64,000 nt of DNA from Sphingobacterium puteale (GTDB lineage: Bacteria; Bacteroidota; Bacteroidia; Sphingobacteriales; Sphingobacteriaceae): positions 93,826 to 157,825 of the forward strand of contig NZ_RBWS01000019.1 in NCBI RefSeq assembly GCF_003627955.1, given 5' to 3'. Below the pieces are notes generated by a model. That model was not told where the DNA came from, ran no database searches, and saw nothing but the letters and a program-made list of their open reading frames with translations. This document shows, one piece after another, positions 37,601 to 46,494 of the stretch; the first letter of the stretch is position 1, and every line of letters starts with the position of its first letter. A program made the position numbers and the translations under genes.

Positions 37601-38719
37601 GAATACATCTCCATTGAAGTTATAAATACTGGTGATTGTTTTTCTGAAGAACAGATCGCGACGCTTTACACTTCTTTCAACCGCTTATCTTCTCATCGGC
37701 CAACTTTTGAAGAAAGTTCAGGACTTGGACTTGCTATTGTGAAAGAACTGATAGATGTGCTTGAGGGTAAAATATGGATGGTCAATAAGACTGATAAAAT
37801 TTCATTTACCATTTCACTACCGTTAAGGAAACAGGCCGGGGCAGGCGACATGCAGCCTAACGTGTATGATTACACCGTTTCTGAAATCGACGATATTATC
37901 ACGCAGGATACTGCAGCCCCAGAAAAAGGATCTATCCCTATAAAAAAGACAGATAATATCCTGCTCATTGAAGATGACCAACAGCTGCGTGTCTATCTGG
38001 AGCAACGTCTGGCCGAAAAATATAATGTATACACGGCGAGTGACGGGGAAGAAGGCTTAATTAAAGCCGAAAAGATTTATCCGCAACTTATTATTACCGA
38101 TTTGATCATGCCCAATCGCAATGGCTTGGAAGTATGTCGCAGCCTTAGACAAAATTTTAAGACTAGCCATATTCCTATTATTATGATTTCGGGTACGGGA
38201 GATGACAACCAGAATAAAATAAAAGCATTGGAATATGGCGCGAATGTGTTTATTGATAAACCGTTTCATGTCGACTATCTGTTGCAACAGACTGAAACCA
38301 TTCTAAGAAATCAGCGGGAACTAAAAGAAAAATACAGCAAGCACGTTCAGGTAGATCCCTCCAATGTAACCGTTACCTCCATGGACGAGGAACTGCTGAT
38401 TAAGGCCATTCAGGTCATTGAAGAAAATATTGACAATGCCAGTTATTCCGTGGAAGATTTTGTGGCTGATATGAACGTCGGCAGAACCATCCTTTATCAA
38501 AAAATACATGATATTGTGGGAATGTCCATCAAAGAATTTATTTTGAATATGCGGCTGAAAAGAAGTGCCTATCTGTTAGAAAAATCGGATTTGACGATCG
38601 CGGAAGTTGCTTACCAAACCGGGTTTAACAATGCCAAATACTTTAGCGTCTGTTTCAAAAAACAGTTTGAACTGAGCCCTTCAGAGTTTAAGAAAAAGGT
38701 TTCCGGTGGAAAGAAATAA
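34655..38719 (+). CDS. Hybrid two-component system sensor/regulator (HTCS), PUL2
   Basis: 1354 residues, same architecture as the protein at 11011 and nearly the same length. Signal peptide (LWGQCVLG), propeller repeats (GRIWYTGPDALFMYD, GVIWVATQAGLYLYD, GNIWIGTEGGSLNYW), Y_Y_Y domain (~685-765), membrane segment ~770-793 (LSWWAYCCYAALVSALLFFI), HisKA with His831 in NISHDLKTPL, HATPase (LFSNALKYTPDNG, SGLGLAIVKEL), receiver with Asp1149 in IITDLIMPNRNG, and AraC HTH at ~1250-1350. The phosphorelay residues are intact. The GH28-like gene starts 76 bases downstream on the same strand. It is the likely regulator of the two promoters carrying gtacaaaa-type repeats (27234 and 40079). Confidence 0.93.
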   Translation: MNKYSLIICFVVLWGQCVLGIDLSRYRFHLMPETSYYGGIQSIAKDSLGRIWYTGPDALFMYDGNSFYQLNDIVSAIKPAQKWGYGSLIRDKKGNLFLASGHGLLKFDYERFSFHVVVPGMIRSLCMHSDGQVYMLSDNSILRYNPQNKQTESFLLPKNKSFQNILSAKDHVFLSQGAVVYQVEMTKKRLIQFADFGSTTNQVNDAVAYGGEYYFLTQRGGIHVTDLTGTLKQKIPVSIMGNSSVLTKRLYLDQTGVIWVATQAGLYLYDPSNESSSTLQMNLNDAYSLPNNSIWTIYPDPDQGAWIGTYGGKIAYCSLYDSRVRYFKPSPGGLNHPIVSSFQEDHLGNIWIGTEGGSLNYWNRKKDQFTPLEKSQGSSSSPHMIKRLKFERMSKKLLISAYNGGIGSYDVDNQHFSSFNFRSPESQQPLTVYDFVNDKEGTWWMTDPDKSFLYRKNPLGPIEMVSVLDAQGKKIELEVEALYVNNQDQLCLISHQGFLVVNPHTLKVLKHYVLKDASYSANYLCSYTVTSNGEVWLGTLGKGVNVLKRDGTYVNYSVNNGFPAKMVFGILEDVATKNIWLSTSDGLFCFNWKSSKFEKARFYQENKIGSFYIHAAYKTSRGEMLFGGTNGFLLFDPAYLNKNLQKPKVFFTGFLVNNKLVKPGDGSSVLTKDIGSLSNQKEGKIRLSSSQSNVEIKFSANSYLSAEKNQFAYRMLGLGEDWQISHANQKSVQFLNLPGGDYTFEIKASNNDGLWSDQISRLYIHVDPPFFLSWWAYCCYAALVSALLFFIMRYYSNKRVFKERLALERLKEQNMQELNQARTDFFTNISHDLKTPLTLVLQPLKQLRDTIVANDTALVYMDLIEKNVSRIQRMISQLLRFREIESQKITLNPQVGDFINFVRDIFSLFELYANKKGVETNISAYKDNLYVAFDYDVIEKILTNLFSNALKYTPDNGYVGVRIYSATAEEKERFPSLNPTEIEYISIEVINTGDCFSEEQIATLYTSFNRLSSHRPTFEESSGLGLAIVKELIDVLEGKIWMVNKTDKISFTISLPLRKQAGAGDMQPNVYDYTVSEIDDIITQDTAAPEKGSIPIKKTDNILLIEDDQQLRVYLEQRLAEKYNVYTASDGEEGLIKAEKIYPQLIITDLIMPNRNGLEVCRSLRQNFKTSHIPIIMISGTGDDNQNKIKALEYGANVFIDKPFHVDYLLQQTETILRNQRELKEKYSKHVQVDPSNVTVTSMDEELLIKAIQVIEENIDNASYSVEDFVADMNVGRTILYQKIHDIVGMSIKEFILNMRLKRSAYLLEKSDLTIAEVAYQTGFNNAKYFSVCFKKQFELSPSEFKKKVSGGKK

Positions 38720-38795
38720 AATACAGCCAATTTTGACCGATATCTCCTTTCAGATGGGGGAAAGGCAATTCTTTATTTTTGAAATCCTAACGATT

Positions 38796-40025
38796 ATGAA
38801 AATGACAATTTTTAGAAAAACGCTTCTGCTTACATGTTGCTTTTGCTTGTTTAACGTAATTTATCTGACAGCGGCTGTCGCCCAAAAGGTAGATGAGACT
38901 TCGATCAGCCCCAATAAATACAAAAGTGGTTCCCAGTCAGAACGTATACAAAAAGCCATAAATGAGGCAAAAAAGTCGACTGGGAAAGTTGTGATCCCTA
39001 AATACGATGCGGTAACAAAAAAAAGTGTCTGGCTCATCGATCAGGCCATTTTGCTTCCGGGCGATTTTGAACTTGAATTGAATAACTGTACCATTAAGCT
39101 ATCGGATAAATGCCGGGATAATTTTATTCGTTCGGCAAATGCAGGGCTGGCAATTAAAGATATAGCACCCACAAAGAATATCAAGATTATTGGAAAAGGA
39201 AATGTTCTTTTAGAAGGAGCTGATCATCCCAGAGCTACCGGTGACCATAATAAAACTTTGTCCTTAAATCCCAGTGGATTTGGACAATCTTATGGTACCG
39301 ATGCAGGTAAACCCGGAGAGAATCAAAAAGGTGGATGGCGGAACCACGCCATTATATTGGCTCACATCGATGTATTTGAGGTTAGCGGCATTACATTAAA
39401 GGATTATCATGGGCACGGTCTGGTATTGGAACGCTGTACCAACGGTAAGGTAGGCGATATTACTTTTAACGTGAGGCAGGCAGTAACTGTTGATGGAGTA
39501 GACAAACAGATTTTGAACCAAGACGGCATGGGCATACGTTTTGGCTGTAAAAATATTATTATTGCGAATTGCAAAGGTAAAAGCGGTGACGACTTTATTA
39601 ATATCGGGTTGACAGATACCGGAGTGGGAGCAGGTGAAGAAAATGTAAATGTGGTAAGTGGTTCGATTTATAGGGGCGAAATCGACAACATTTCGACTAT
39701 TTATCTCCAGAACTGGCAGGACTTCTATTCAATTTCACACCGATCAATACGGATTATGCCTGTAGGTAAACTTCGTATCAGCAATGTTTTTATCGAGAAT
39801 ATGGTCATCAGTCCGCTAGCGCAACAGGGTTTGGTAGTCGAGTATGGCGAGCATGTGCAGGGCTTATTTGTACGAAATTTAATCAGTCATCAACCTATAA
39901 AAGCCAAAGGTGTCTCGCAGGCCAGTTTCCGCGATATTATTTATAAAGGTCGGGGTGAAGCTATCGATGTGAAACCAAGCGATACTGTTATCCTAGATCA
40001 TTTAATGTGTATAAAAAACGAATAA
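38796..40025 (+). CDS. GH28-like right-handed beta-helix protein
   Basis: 409 residues from the ATG at 38796, which gives a good signal sequence (LLTCCFCLFNVIYLTAAVAQ); an in-frame ATG at 38706 overlaps the HTCS gene and would bury it. Pectate-lyase/polygalacturonase beta-helix: SERIQKAINEAKKSTGKVVI, ILLPGDFELELNNCTIKL, IKIIGKGNVLLEGADHP, then GITLKDYHGHGLVLERCT. NQDGMG with Asp243 and SGDDF with Asp265-Asp266 reproduce the spacing of the three GH28 catalytic aspartates (22 residues here, 21 in typical polygalacturonases). The GHG histidine expected ~20 residues after the Asp pair is missing, and no RIK motif is evident. It may be a GH28 relative with altered specificity, another beta-helix enzyme, or inactive. 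Confidence 0.65.
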   Translation: MKMTIFRKTLLLTCCFCLFNVIYLTAAVAQKVDETSISPNKYKSGSQSERIQKAINEAKKSTGKVVIPKYDAVTKKSVWLIDQAILLPGDFELELNNCTIKLSDKCRDNFIRSANAGLAIKDIAPTKNIKIIGKGNVLLEGADHPRATGDHNKTLSLNPSGFGQSYGTDAGKPGENQKGGWRNHAIILAHIDVFEVSGITLKDYHGHGLVLERCTNGKVGDITFNVRQAVTVDGVDKQILNQDGMGIRFGCKNIIIANCKGKSGDDFINIGLTDTGVGAGEENVNVVSGSIYRGEIDNISTIYLQNWQDFYSISHRSIRIMPVGKLRISNVFIENMVISPLAQQGLVVEYGEHVQGLFVRNLISHQPIKAKGVSQASFRDIIYKGRGEAIDVKPSDTVILDHLMCIKNE

Positions 40026-40078
40026 TAAAGCGCTCCTAATCTTCATTTTACAGCGAAAAACACATGTTTTTGCCTTTT

Positions 40079-40114
40079 GTACAAAATCAAACCATTTTCG
40101 TACAAAAACGAACC
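40079..40114 (+). promoter_or_regulatory. HTCS operator candidate, PUL2 susC
   Basis: Half-sites gtacaaaatcaaacc (40079-40093) and gtacaaaaacgaacc (40100-40114), 21 bases apart, 56 and 35 bases before the -7 element at 40135. Near-identical in sequence and position to the pair at 27234-27269. Confidence 0.75.
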
Positions 40115-40134
40115 CTATGAATTGGTGATGATTA

Positions 40135-40142
40135 TAGTTTTG
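40135..40142 (+). promoter_or_regulatory. -7 element of PUL2 susC operon
   Basis: tagttttg matches TAnnTTTG. The leader to the ATG at 40459 is about 310 bases; I see no gene in it (40143-40458). Confidence 0.6.
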
Positions 40143-40458
40143 TCTTAACCAATTTTAAAAAAGCAAATATGTGTATGAAAATTCCTCCCGATAACGTGAT
40201 TAGGCTCACGCAGGGTAATCCGAACTTTACAAAAATCAATAGCAAGGCGCAACGGAATTTTAGGTTTCGTCAATAAGCCTGAAACGGAATCTTGCCATCA
40301 GCATTGTAAGTACGTTAGCAGCAATGAGATAGTATGTATCACAAAATTTAAATTAAAAATCCAAGCCTATCGAAGCAGACCTATTTTAAACTCATATTCT
40401 TTACGAGAAAGGGAAAGTAAAGAACGCAAGTAAATTTTAAACTAACCATTATAAATCA

Positions 40459-43455
40459 ATGATACAAAAGATACATATCTGGCTCAGGAGCTGGATAATG
40501 AGTGCCGCCCTATCGGTGGTGGCGACAAATTATGCTTATTCGCAAGCAACAGATCAAATAAATGTCAAAGGTCAGGTCACCAATGATGCAGGAGAAGGAC
40601 TTAAGGGTGTTTCGGTCATGATTAAAGGGGCGAAAACCGGTGTTCAGACAGATGCAAATGGCCATTATACCATTTTGGCATCACGCACGGCTACGCTACT
40701 CTTTACCTACATTGGTTCCAATAACCAGGAAGTAAAGGTTAATCCATCTGGAGTCATCAATGTGAAGATGTCAGGGAATAATGTCCTGGATCAGGTCGTG
40801 GTCGTAGGGTACGGTACAGCCAAGAAGAAAGATTTGACGGGAGGTTTGGCCGTGGTCGGAAAAGAGCAGCTAAGCATGGTATCTACCTCAAACCTGATGG
40901 ATCGCTTGGTGGGGCAGGTGGCTGGTTTCTCTATTACGACCGGAGAAGCTGCGCCAGGAGCATCACAGACCCTGTTGATACGGGGTGAAAATTCGATATC
41001 GGCCAATAATAGTCCATTGATTATTTTGGATGGTATTCCCTACAGCGGATCCCTGGCAGATATCGATCCAAACAACGTCGAAAACCTTTCGATCTTAAAA
41101 GATGCCTCGGCTTCGGCTATCTACGGTTCGCGTGCGGCCAATGGGGTTATTCTGATACAAACAAAAAGGGGGGCGCTGGGTAGAGCCCAGGTAAACTATA
41201 AAGGTTTGATCGGCATGGCCGAGCCTATGCAACGCATCAATGTGATGGGGCCAAATGAATATATCCGCTTTCAACAGGATATTGCCCGAATTAGGCAAGG
41301 GTATACTGGCGCTTTATTAGATCCCATTGCTGGTGATATTATTAGTGTAACAGAGCGCGGCAACTATGCGAAAGGCATTACGAACAATTGGCAGGATTAC
41401 GTCTTTCGAAAAGCCATGACCATGGATCATCAGCTGAGCATTTCCGGTGGTACAGAGAATACAAAATATATGGCTGCTCTCGCGGCTTTGGATCAAGAGG
41501 GGGTGGTATACAATTCTAAGTTGTCACGTTTAAATATTACCACCAATGTGGACCAGACTTTTAATAAATGGTTAACCACTGGTGTTGGCCTGCAATATAC
41601 CCGAAAAAGCGACGGTGGTATTACGCCAAATTTGGAACATGCCATAAAACAAAGTCCTTATGGAAGCTATAAAGACGAATCGGGGAAGTATGTGCCCGAG
41701 CCCATGGAGTATTCATTGATCGTCAATCCGATGCGCAACGTCAATGCGATTCAGGATAGGTATAATAACAACTTCTTTCTTTCTGGCTATGCCAATATTT
41801 TGCTGCCGGTAGAGGGTCTTTCCTTACGATCAAATTTTGGTTATAATTATCGGAACGGATTTACAGGAACCTATTACGGGCGCAATACTTTTGAAGGCAG
41901 GGATCAGGGTACGCAGGCCGGAGGTAGTGCTTCCATTAACAATTCCAATTATAACGATTATACCTGGGAGAACCTGCTCAAATACGAGCGGCAGATCGGC
42001 GATCATCGTTTTGACGTGACGGGTTTATTCAGTATGCAAAAAACGAAAAGCTGGTCAACAGCGCAAAGCGGAGCAGGTTTTGTAACTGACGATACCGAAT
42101 ACTTTATGATCGGTTCGGCCAGCCGTCTTGTTTCCAACAGCGCTTCCTTATCGGAATCTGCGATGCTGTCATACATGGGCAGAATAAATTATGCTTACAA
42201 AGGCAAGTATCTATTGACCCTGACAGGACGTACAGACGGAGCCTCTGTATTTGGTGTCAACAATAAATACGCATTCTTTCCTGTGGCGGCGGCAGCATGG
42301 CAAATCGGAGAAGAGCGTTTTCTGAAAGATAACGCCAAATGGCTGGACATGCTGAAAATCCGTCTTTCTTATGGCGCCAACGGAAACCAGGCGATTACAC
42401 CCTACCGCACGTTAGACCGCTTATACTCCAATGTAAAATATATCTGGGGCGATGATGGCACTGCCGTTACGACAGCCTATTTGGCCGGTGATGGTGTGGG
42501 AAACCCTAATCTGAAATGGGAAACCACCTATTCGACCAACCTGGGGCTGGACTTTCAGTTATTTAATAATAGATTGGGGGGAACTATCGATGCCTATCTC
42601 TCTAAAACGAAAGATTTACTGATGACCCGTACCGTACCTATCATGAACGGGTATAACCGGATTTGGGATAATATCGGCGCTACCCAAAATAAAGGTATTG
42701 AAGTCACCTTAAACTCGACGAACGTGAAAGGAGAAAATTTTCAATGGAATACGACCGCAGTGTTTTCCTTAAACCGCGATAAAATTGTCGAGTTGAGAGG
42801 GGATGGCATCGATGATATTGCCAACAACTGGTTTATTGGTAAGCCATTAAGAGTATTCTACGATTATAAAATGATCGGTGTATGGCAAAATGGAGAAACC
42901 ATTACTGTGGATGGGGCAGCACCCGGAGCCGCCAAGCTGTACGACCGCGATGGTAACGGCAAGATAGAAGCGAGTGACAGGGTGGTCATCGGATCTAAAA
43001 ATCCACGCTATACAGCATCTTTAGCCAACCGGTTTGCTTACAAAAATTTTTATGCATCTGCGTTGGTTACTGGGGTTTTTGATGTATGGCGCGATGATCA
43101 CATGGCCAATCTTGGGGCCTGGACTTTCGGGATTACCAACTATGTACACGATGCCAATTATTGGACACCGGAGGATCCCAATGCGACGATTGTTTCACCC
43201 GGCTATCTCAATCCATTAGGGCACGGGTACTATAAAAAGGTGAGCTACGTGCAGGTGAAGAACATCACCTTTGGTTATAAATTGCCACACAAAATTGCTA
43301 AAAAGGTAGGTGTAAATGGTATTGATATAAACGCTAGCGTGAACAATCTGAATACGATTTCTAATATCAGAGAGGTACTCAATTACGACAACACCTGGAT
43401 GGCCTCCTATCCGACGGCACGTTCGTATATGTTTGGCTTAAATGTAAACTTCTAA
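40459..43455 (+). CDS. SusC-like TonB-dependent glycan importer (PUL2)
   Basis: 998 residues. Signal peptide ending NYAYSQA, carboxypeptidase-D-like domain (NVKGQVTNDAGEGLKGVSVM), plug start VVVVGYGTAKKKDLTGGLAV near residue 113, plug motif IRGENSISANNSPLIILDGI and DASASAIYGSRAANGVILIQ, barrel with LYDRDGNGKIEASDRVVIGS near residue 836, C terminus MFGLNVNF. No STN domain. It heads an operon susC-susD-susE-DUF4832 (gaps 4, 123 and 44 bases) and presumably works with the SusD at 43460. Expected in the outer membrane. Confidence 0.95.
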   Translation: MIQKIHIWLRSWIMSAALSVVATNYAYSQATDQINVKGQVTNDAGEGLKGVSVMIKGAKTGVQTDANGHYTILASRTATLLFTYIGSNNQEVKVNPSGVINVKMSGNNVLDQVVVVGYGTAKKKDLTGGLAVVGKEQLSMVSTSNLMDRLVGQVAGFSITTGEAAPGASQTLLIRGENSISANNSPLIILDGIPYSGSLADIDPNNVENLSILKDASASAIYGSRAANGVILIQTKRGALGRAQVNYKGLIGMAEPMQRINVMGPNEYIRFQQDIARIRQGYTGALLDPIAGDIISVTERGNYAKGITNNWQDYVFRKAMTMDHQLSISGGTENTKYMAALAALDQEGVVYNSKLSRLNITTNVDQTFNKWLTTGVGLQYTRKSDGGITPNLEHAIKQSPYGSYKDESGKYVPEPMEYSLIVNPMRNVNAIQDRYNNNFFLSGYANILLPVEGLSLRSNFGYNYRNGFTGTYYGRNTFEGRDQGTQAGGSASINNSNYNDYTWENLLKYERQIGDHRFDVTGLFSMQKTKSWSTAQSGAGFVTDDTEYFMIGSASRLVSNSASLSESAMLSYMGRINYAYKGKYLLTLTGRTDGASVFGVNNKYAFFPVAAAAWQIGEERFLKDNAKWLDMLKIRLSYGANGNQAITPYRTLDRLYSNVKYIWGDDGTAVTTAYLAGDGVGNPNLKWETTYSTNLGLDFQLFNNRLGGTIDAYLSKTKDLLMTRTVPIMNGYNRIWDNIGATQNKGIEVTLNSTNVKGENFQWNTTAVFSLNRDKIVELRGDGIDDIANNWFIGKPLRVFYDYKMIGVWQNGETITVDGAAPGAAKLYDRDGNGKIEASDRVVIGSKNPRYTASLANRFAYKNFYASALVTGVFDVWRDDHMANLGAWTFGITNYVHDANYWTPEDPNATIVSPGYLNPLGHGYYKKVSYVQVKNITFGYKLPHKIAKKVGVNGIDINASVNNLNTISNIREVLNYDNTWMASYPTARSYMFGLNVNF

Positions 43456-43459
43456 TCGA

Positions 43460-45112
43460 ATGGACATGAAAATGAAAAATATTATCACAACAAGTTTGGG
43501 GCTTATCGTATTGTTTACCTTAGGAGGCTGTAAGAAGTTTCTGGAGGAAGAATTGAAAACTGAACTGGCACCATCAAATACCTACACCAGCACCTACGGT
43601 TTCGAGGTGGGGAGTGCTGGCCTGTATGCGCTCACCCGTTCAGAATACAATACCTATGGCGAAGGCGGTGCTTTTATTCACAATGGCGCCTGTCCATACG
43701 AAGCCTTACAGGTCTCTACAGATATTGCGGATGCCATCAATAGTGACGGCTCGCTGACGGCTTTTGCCAATCTCACACTTACAGCTTCGGAGCGGTTTGT
43801 GGGCACCTACTGGAATTGGGCTTATAATCTTATTTCATCGGCAAACCTCATGTTGGTTTATTCCGAAAAAAACACCAATTGGGATACACCGGAAGATAAA
43901 GCACGCTTCCAGGCTGAAGCTCGCTTCTTTCGGGCTTATGCCTACCGCACCTTGGTTTATCTCTACGGCGATGTACCTTACGTGGAAACCATTCTGTATG
44001 ATTTTCAGCTTAATTTTACCCGTACACCAAAGGCCGAAGTTATCGGACATATGGTTGACGACCTGAAGTTTGCGGTGGACAACCTGCCTACCAATCCAGA
44101 CGGCGTCAAAGAAGGGAAGCTGACCAAATGGGCAGCAAGCCACTTACTGAGCGAGATCTACCTGTTGCAGGGCAATCATGCCGAAGCCGAAAAAGCGGCA
44201 TTGGCGGTCATTAATAGCGGTTATTATAACCTGATGAAAAACAGATACGGCGTAAATAGCAGTAAACCAGGCGATGTATTCAGCGATTTATTTCTGGAAA
44301 ATAATCAAAATAGGAAAAGCGGCAATAAAGAAAGTATCTGGGTATTGCAGTTCCAGTTTAATACCATCGGCGGCGGTACCAATTCGGATGACTGGACGCG
44401 TAGGGCTTGGATACCCAATTACTCGACGATTACAGGATTTGTTTTGGCTGACACCTTGGGCGGTCGTGGTATCGCACAGTTAGTACCTATGAAATGGTGG
44501 GTAGGCACCACGGGTACCAATGCGACAGGCAATGTGGCCGGTATTTTTGAAGCAAATGATATCCGTAATTCGGGTTATAACATTAAACGCAACTGGTATT
44601 ACAACAATGCGAACGAGGCCTCGCTATATGGCAAAAAAGCCAATATTACCGAACAGACCTGGTTTACGACAAAAAGCTTATTTCCGGCGATTACAAAATT
44701 CTTTTACGGGCGTACCGAAAACTTAAGTTTGACCGGTAGCTATAAAGACCGGATGAAATTCCGTTTGGCCGAAACTTATCTGTTGCTTGCGGAAGCCTAT
44801 TTGGGACAAAATATGCCGGATAAAGCTGCCCAAGCCGTCAATGAGGTGCGGAAAAGAGCCGGAGCGTCCGAAATTACCGGCGCGCAGATGAATATGGATT
44901 TCCTGCTCGATGAGCGTATCCGCGAATTAGTGGGCGAAGAAAGCAGAAGATTTACCCTGGTACGTACCAATACTTTGGTGGAGCGTGTCAAAAAGTATAA
45001 TAATGCGATCAAGGATAAAATTACGGATAATAATATCCTGTGGCCTATTCCACAGGTAATCATAGATGCAAATACAGGTGCACCGTTCCCTCAAAATCCG
45101 GGATATAATTAA
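43460..45112 (+). CDS. SusD-like surface glycan-binding lipoprotein (PUL2)
   Basis: 550 residues. Start at 43460 gives MDMKMKN; in-frame ATGs at 43466 and 43472 are equally possible. Lipobox FTLGGC with Cys24. SusD features: QAEARFFRAYAYRTLVYLYG with following DVPYVET (~residues 150-180), ESIWVLQFQFNT, and the C-terminal block LAETYLLLAEAYLGQ, NEVRKRAGA, DFLLDERIRELVGEESRRFT ending QNPGYN. Only 4 bases separate it from susC. The same RFFRAY and LLDER...E blocks appear in the SusD of PUL1. Confidence 0.95.
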   Translation: MDMKMKNIITTSLGLIVLFTLGGCKKFLEEELKTELAPSNTYTSTYGFEVGSAGLYALTRSEYNTYGEGGAFIHNGACPYEALQVSTDIADAINSDGSLTAFANLTLTASERFVGTYWNWAYNLISSANLMLVYSEKNTNWDTPEDKARFQAEARFFRAYAYRTLVYLYGDVPYVETILYDFQLNFTRTPKAEVIGHMVDDLKFAVDNLPTNPDGVKEGKLTKWAASHLLSEIYLLQGNHAEAEKAALAVINSGYYNLMKNRYGVNSSKPGDVFSDLFLENNQNRKSGNKESIWVLQFQFNTIGGGTNSDDWTRRAWIPNYSTITGFVLADTLGGRGIAQLVPMKWWVGTTGTNATGNVAGIFEANDIRNSGYNIKRNWYYNNANEASLYGKKANITEQTWFTTKSLFPAITKFFYGRTENLSLTGSYKDRMKFRLAETYLLLAEAYLGQNMPDKAAQAVNEVRKRAGASEITGAQMNMDFLLDERIRELVGEESRRFTLVRTNTLVERVKKYNNAIKDKITDNNILWPIPQVIIDANTGAPFPQNPGYN

Positions 45113-45235
45113 TATTAGTGGGAAGCTGTACGAATGGCGTTCGAATTTCGGCAGTTTCCCTATCTGATGATAAAACAGCAATTGCGTCAGTCAGGCGCAT
45201 GATATTATCCAAAATGTTAGCAAAAACATAAATCA

Positions 45236-46450
45236 ATGAAAATAATCAATTATTTATACAAAGCTTTATTTTTCTTATGCATGGTAATGTGCCAGTTATC
45301 GTGCAAACAGGAAATTCAGGATATACCCAAAGTCAATGAGACGATGGAACTTCAGCCTTCGTCAGAAAACATTACGCTGGACGAGGTCAATATAACCAAA
45401 GATATTGTCACATTTAACTGGAAACCCGCTAGGGCACAGTCAGATGACCATTTGGTCAGCTACAGTACCATGTTAGATATAGTGGGAAACAATTTTGGGA
45501 CCGGTACAGCCATATTCAACTATGAGGATGATAATGTATTCAGTAGAAGCTTTACTTCTGAACAATTGCAAAATTGGGCCAACGAAAAGTGGGGTATACC
45601 CGCAAATAAGAGTTTTACGCTGGAGTTTAGGGTGGTTGCCCAATGGGAGGGGGGCGCTACTTTTGAAGCCCCCGAAGTACGGACCGTAAGGATTACCGTG
45701 AACCCGATCAAGACCGTTGTTTTTGACGCCGATAGAGTGTTTTTAAGCGGAAGTGCGGTGGGAGCAAGCAAGGTGGAGATGCCTAAAACATTGGAAAATC
45801 TGGATCAGTATGCTTATGTATTGAATTTACAGCCTGGTGAACTGGAAATTCCGGTCGAATTTAACGGTGAAACCAATTATGTTGTTACCTCCGATGGAAG
45901 CGCTGAACTAAACGATGGAAATGCCGTTGGCATCAAAATGAGAGAAAACGTATTCTCCTGGAAAATAGCAACTGCGGGCGAGTATCGCGTTGTGGTCAAT
46001 ATGCAAAAAGCGACAGCAACCATTTATTCTCCAGCGAAAGCACTTGCTCCCAAAATAGTGACATGGACAGGGGATCAGCCTTATACGACCACGGTGACGG
46101 ATTTGTGGATGCACGGAAGTATCAATGGCTGGGGAACTCCGGTAAAAATGGATTGTCAGGTAAGTTTGGCCGATCCGCAGGTTTTGGTCTATACCGGGGG
46201 TAAAGTCGGGACCACCAAGTTTATCGTGACTGGAGACAACAGTAATAACAAAAACCTGGCTTATGCTTTTAGTGCTCCGCCTACGACTGAAGGTGTGGCT
46301 CAGACCCTGACGCTTACTTTAGGGAAAATAGCAGAATTGGGCGGAGGTACCGTTGGCGCCAACCGCAATTCTTATTTCACCATTCCGGCCACGACCAATG
46401 TGCTGATTTTTGATCTAAGGAACATGACAATTCTGGGGTTAAAACGGTAA
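45236..46450 (+). CDS. SusE/F-like surface lipoprotein
   Basis: 404 residues; lipoprotein signal with Cys23 in CQLSCKQE. N-terminal SusE-type Ig domain (~residues 30-160: ITLDEVNITKDIVTFNWKPA, FRVVAQWEGGATFEAPEVRT), a middle beta domain, and a C-terminal domain with LWMHGSINGWGTPVKMDCQV, the carbohydrate-binding fold seen in SusE/SusF. It would bind glycan at the cell surface next to the SusC/SusD complex and has no enzymatic motif. It is the third gene of the PUL2 import operon. PUL1 has no such protein in this window. Confidence 0.82.
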   Translation: MKIINYLYKALFFLCMVMCQLSCKQEIQDIPKVNETMELQPSSENITLDEVNITKDIVTFNWKPARAQSDDHLVSYSTMLDIVGNNFGTGTAIFNYEDDNVFSRSFTSEQLQNWANEKWGIPANKSFTLEFRVVAQWEGGATFEAPEVRTVRITVNPIKTVVFDADRVFLSGSAVGASKVEMPKTLENLDQYAYVLNLQPGELEIPVEFNGETNYVVTSDGSAELNDGNAVGIKMRENVFSWKIATAGEYRVVVNMQKATATIYSPAKALAPKIVTWTGDQPYTTTVTDLWMHGSINGWGTPVKMDCQVSLADPQVLVYTGGKVGTTKFIVTGDNSNNKNLAYAFSAPPTTEGVAQTLTLTLGKIAELGGGTVGANRNSYFTIPATTNVLIFDLRNMTILGLKR

Positions 46451-46494
46451 GCAATTGCATAAAAGCATTTAAATTAACTTTAACATTTCTGAAA

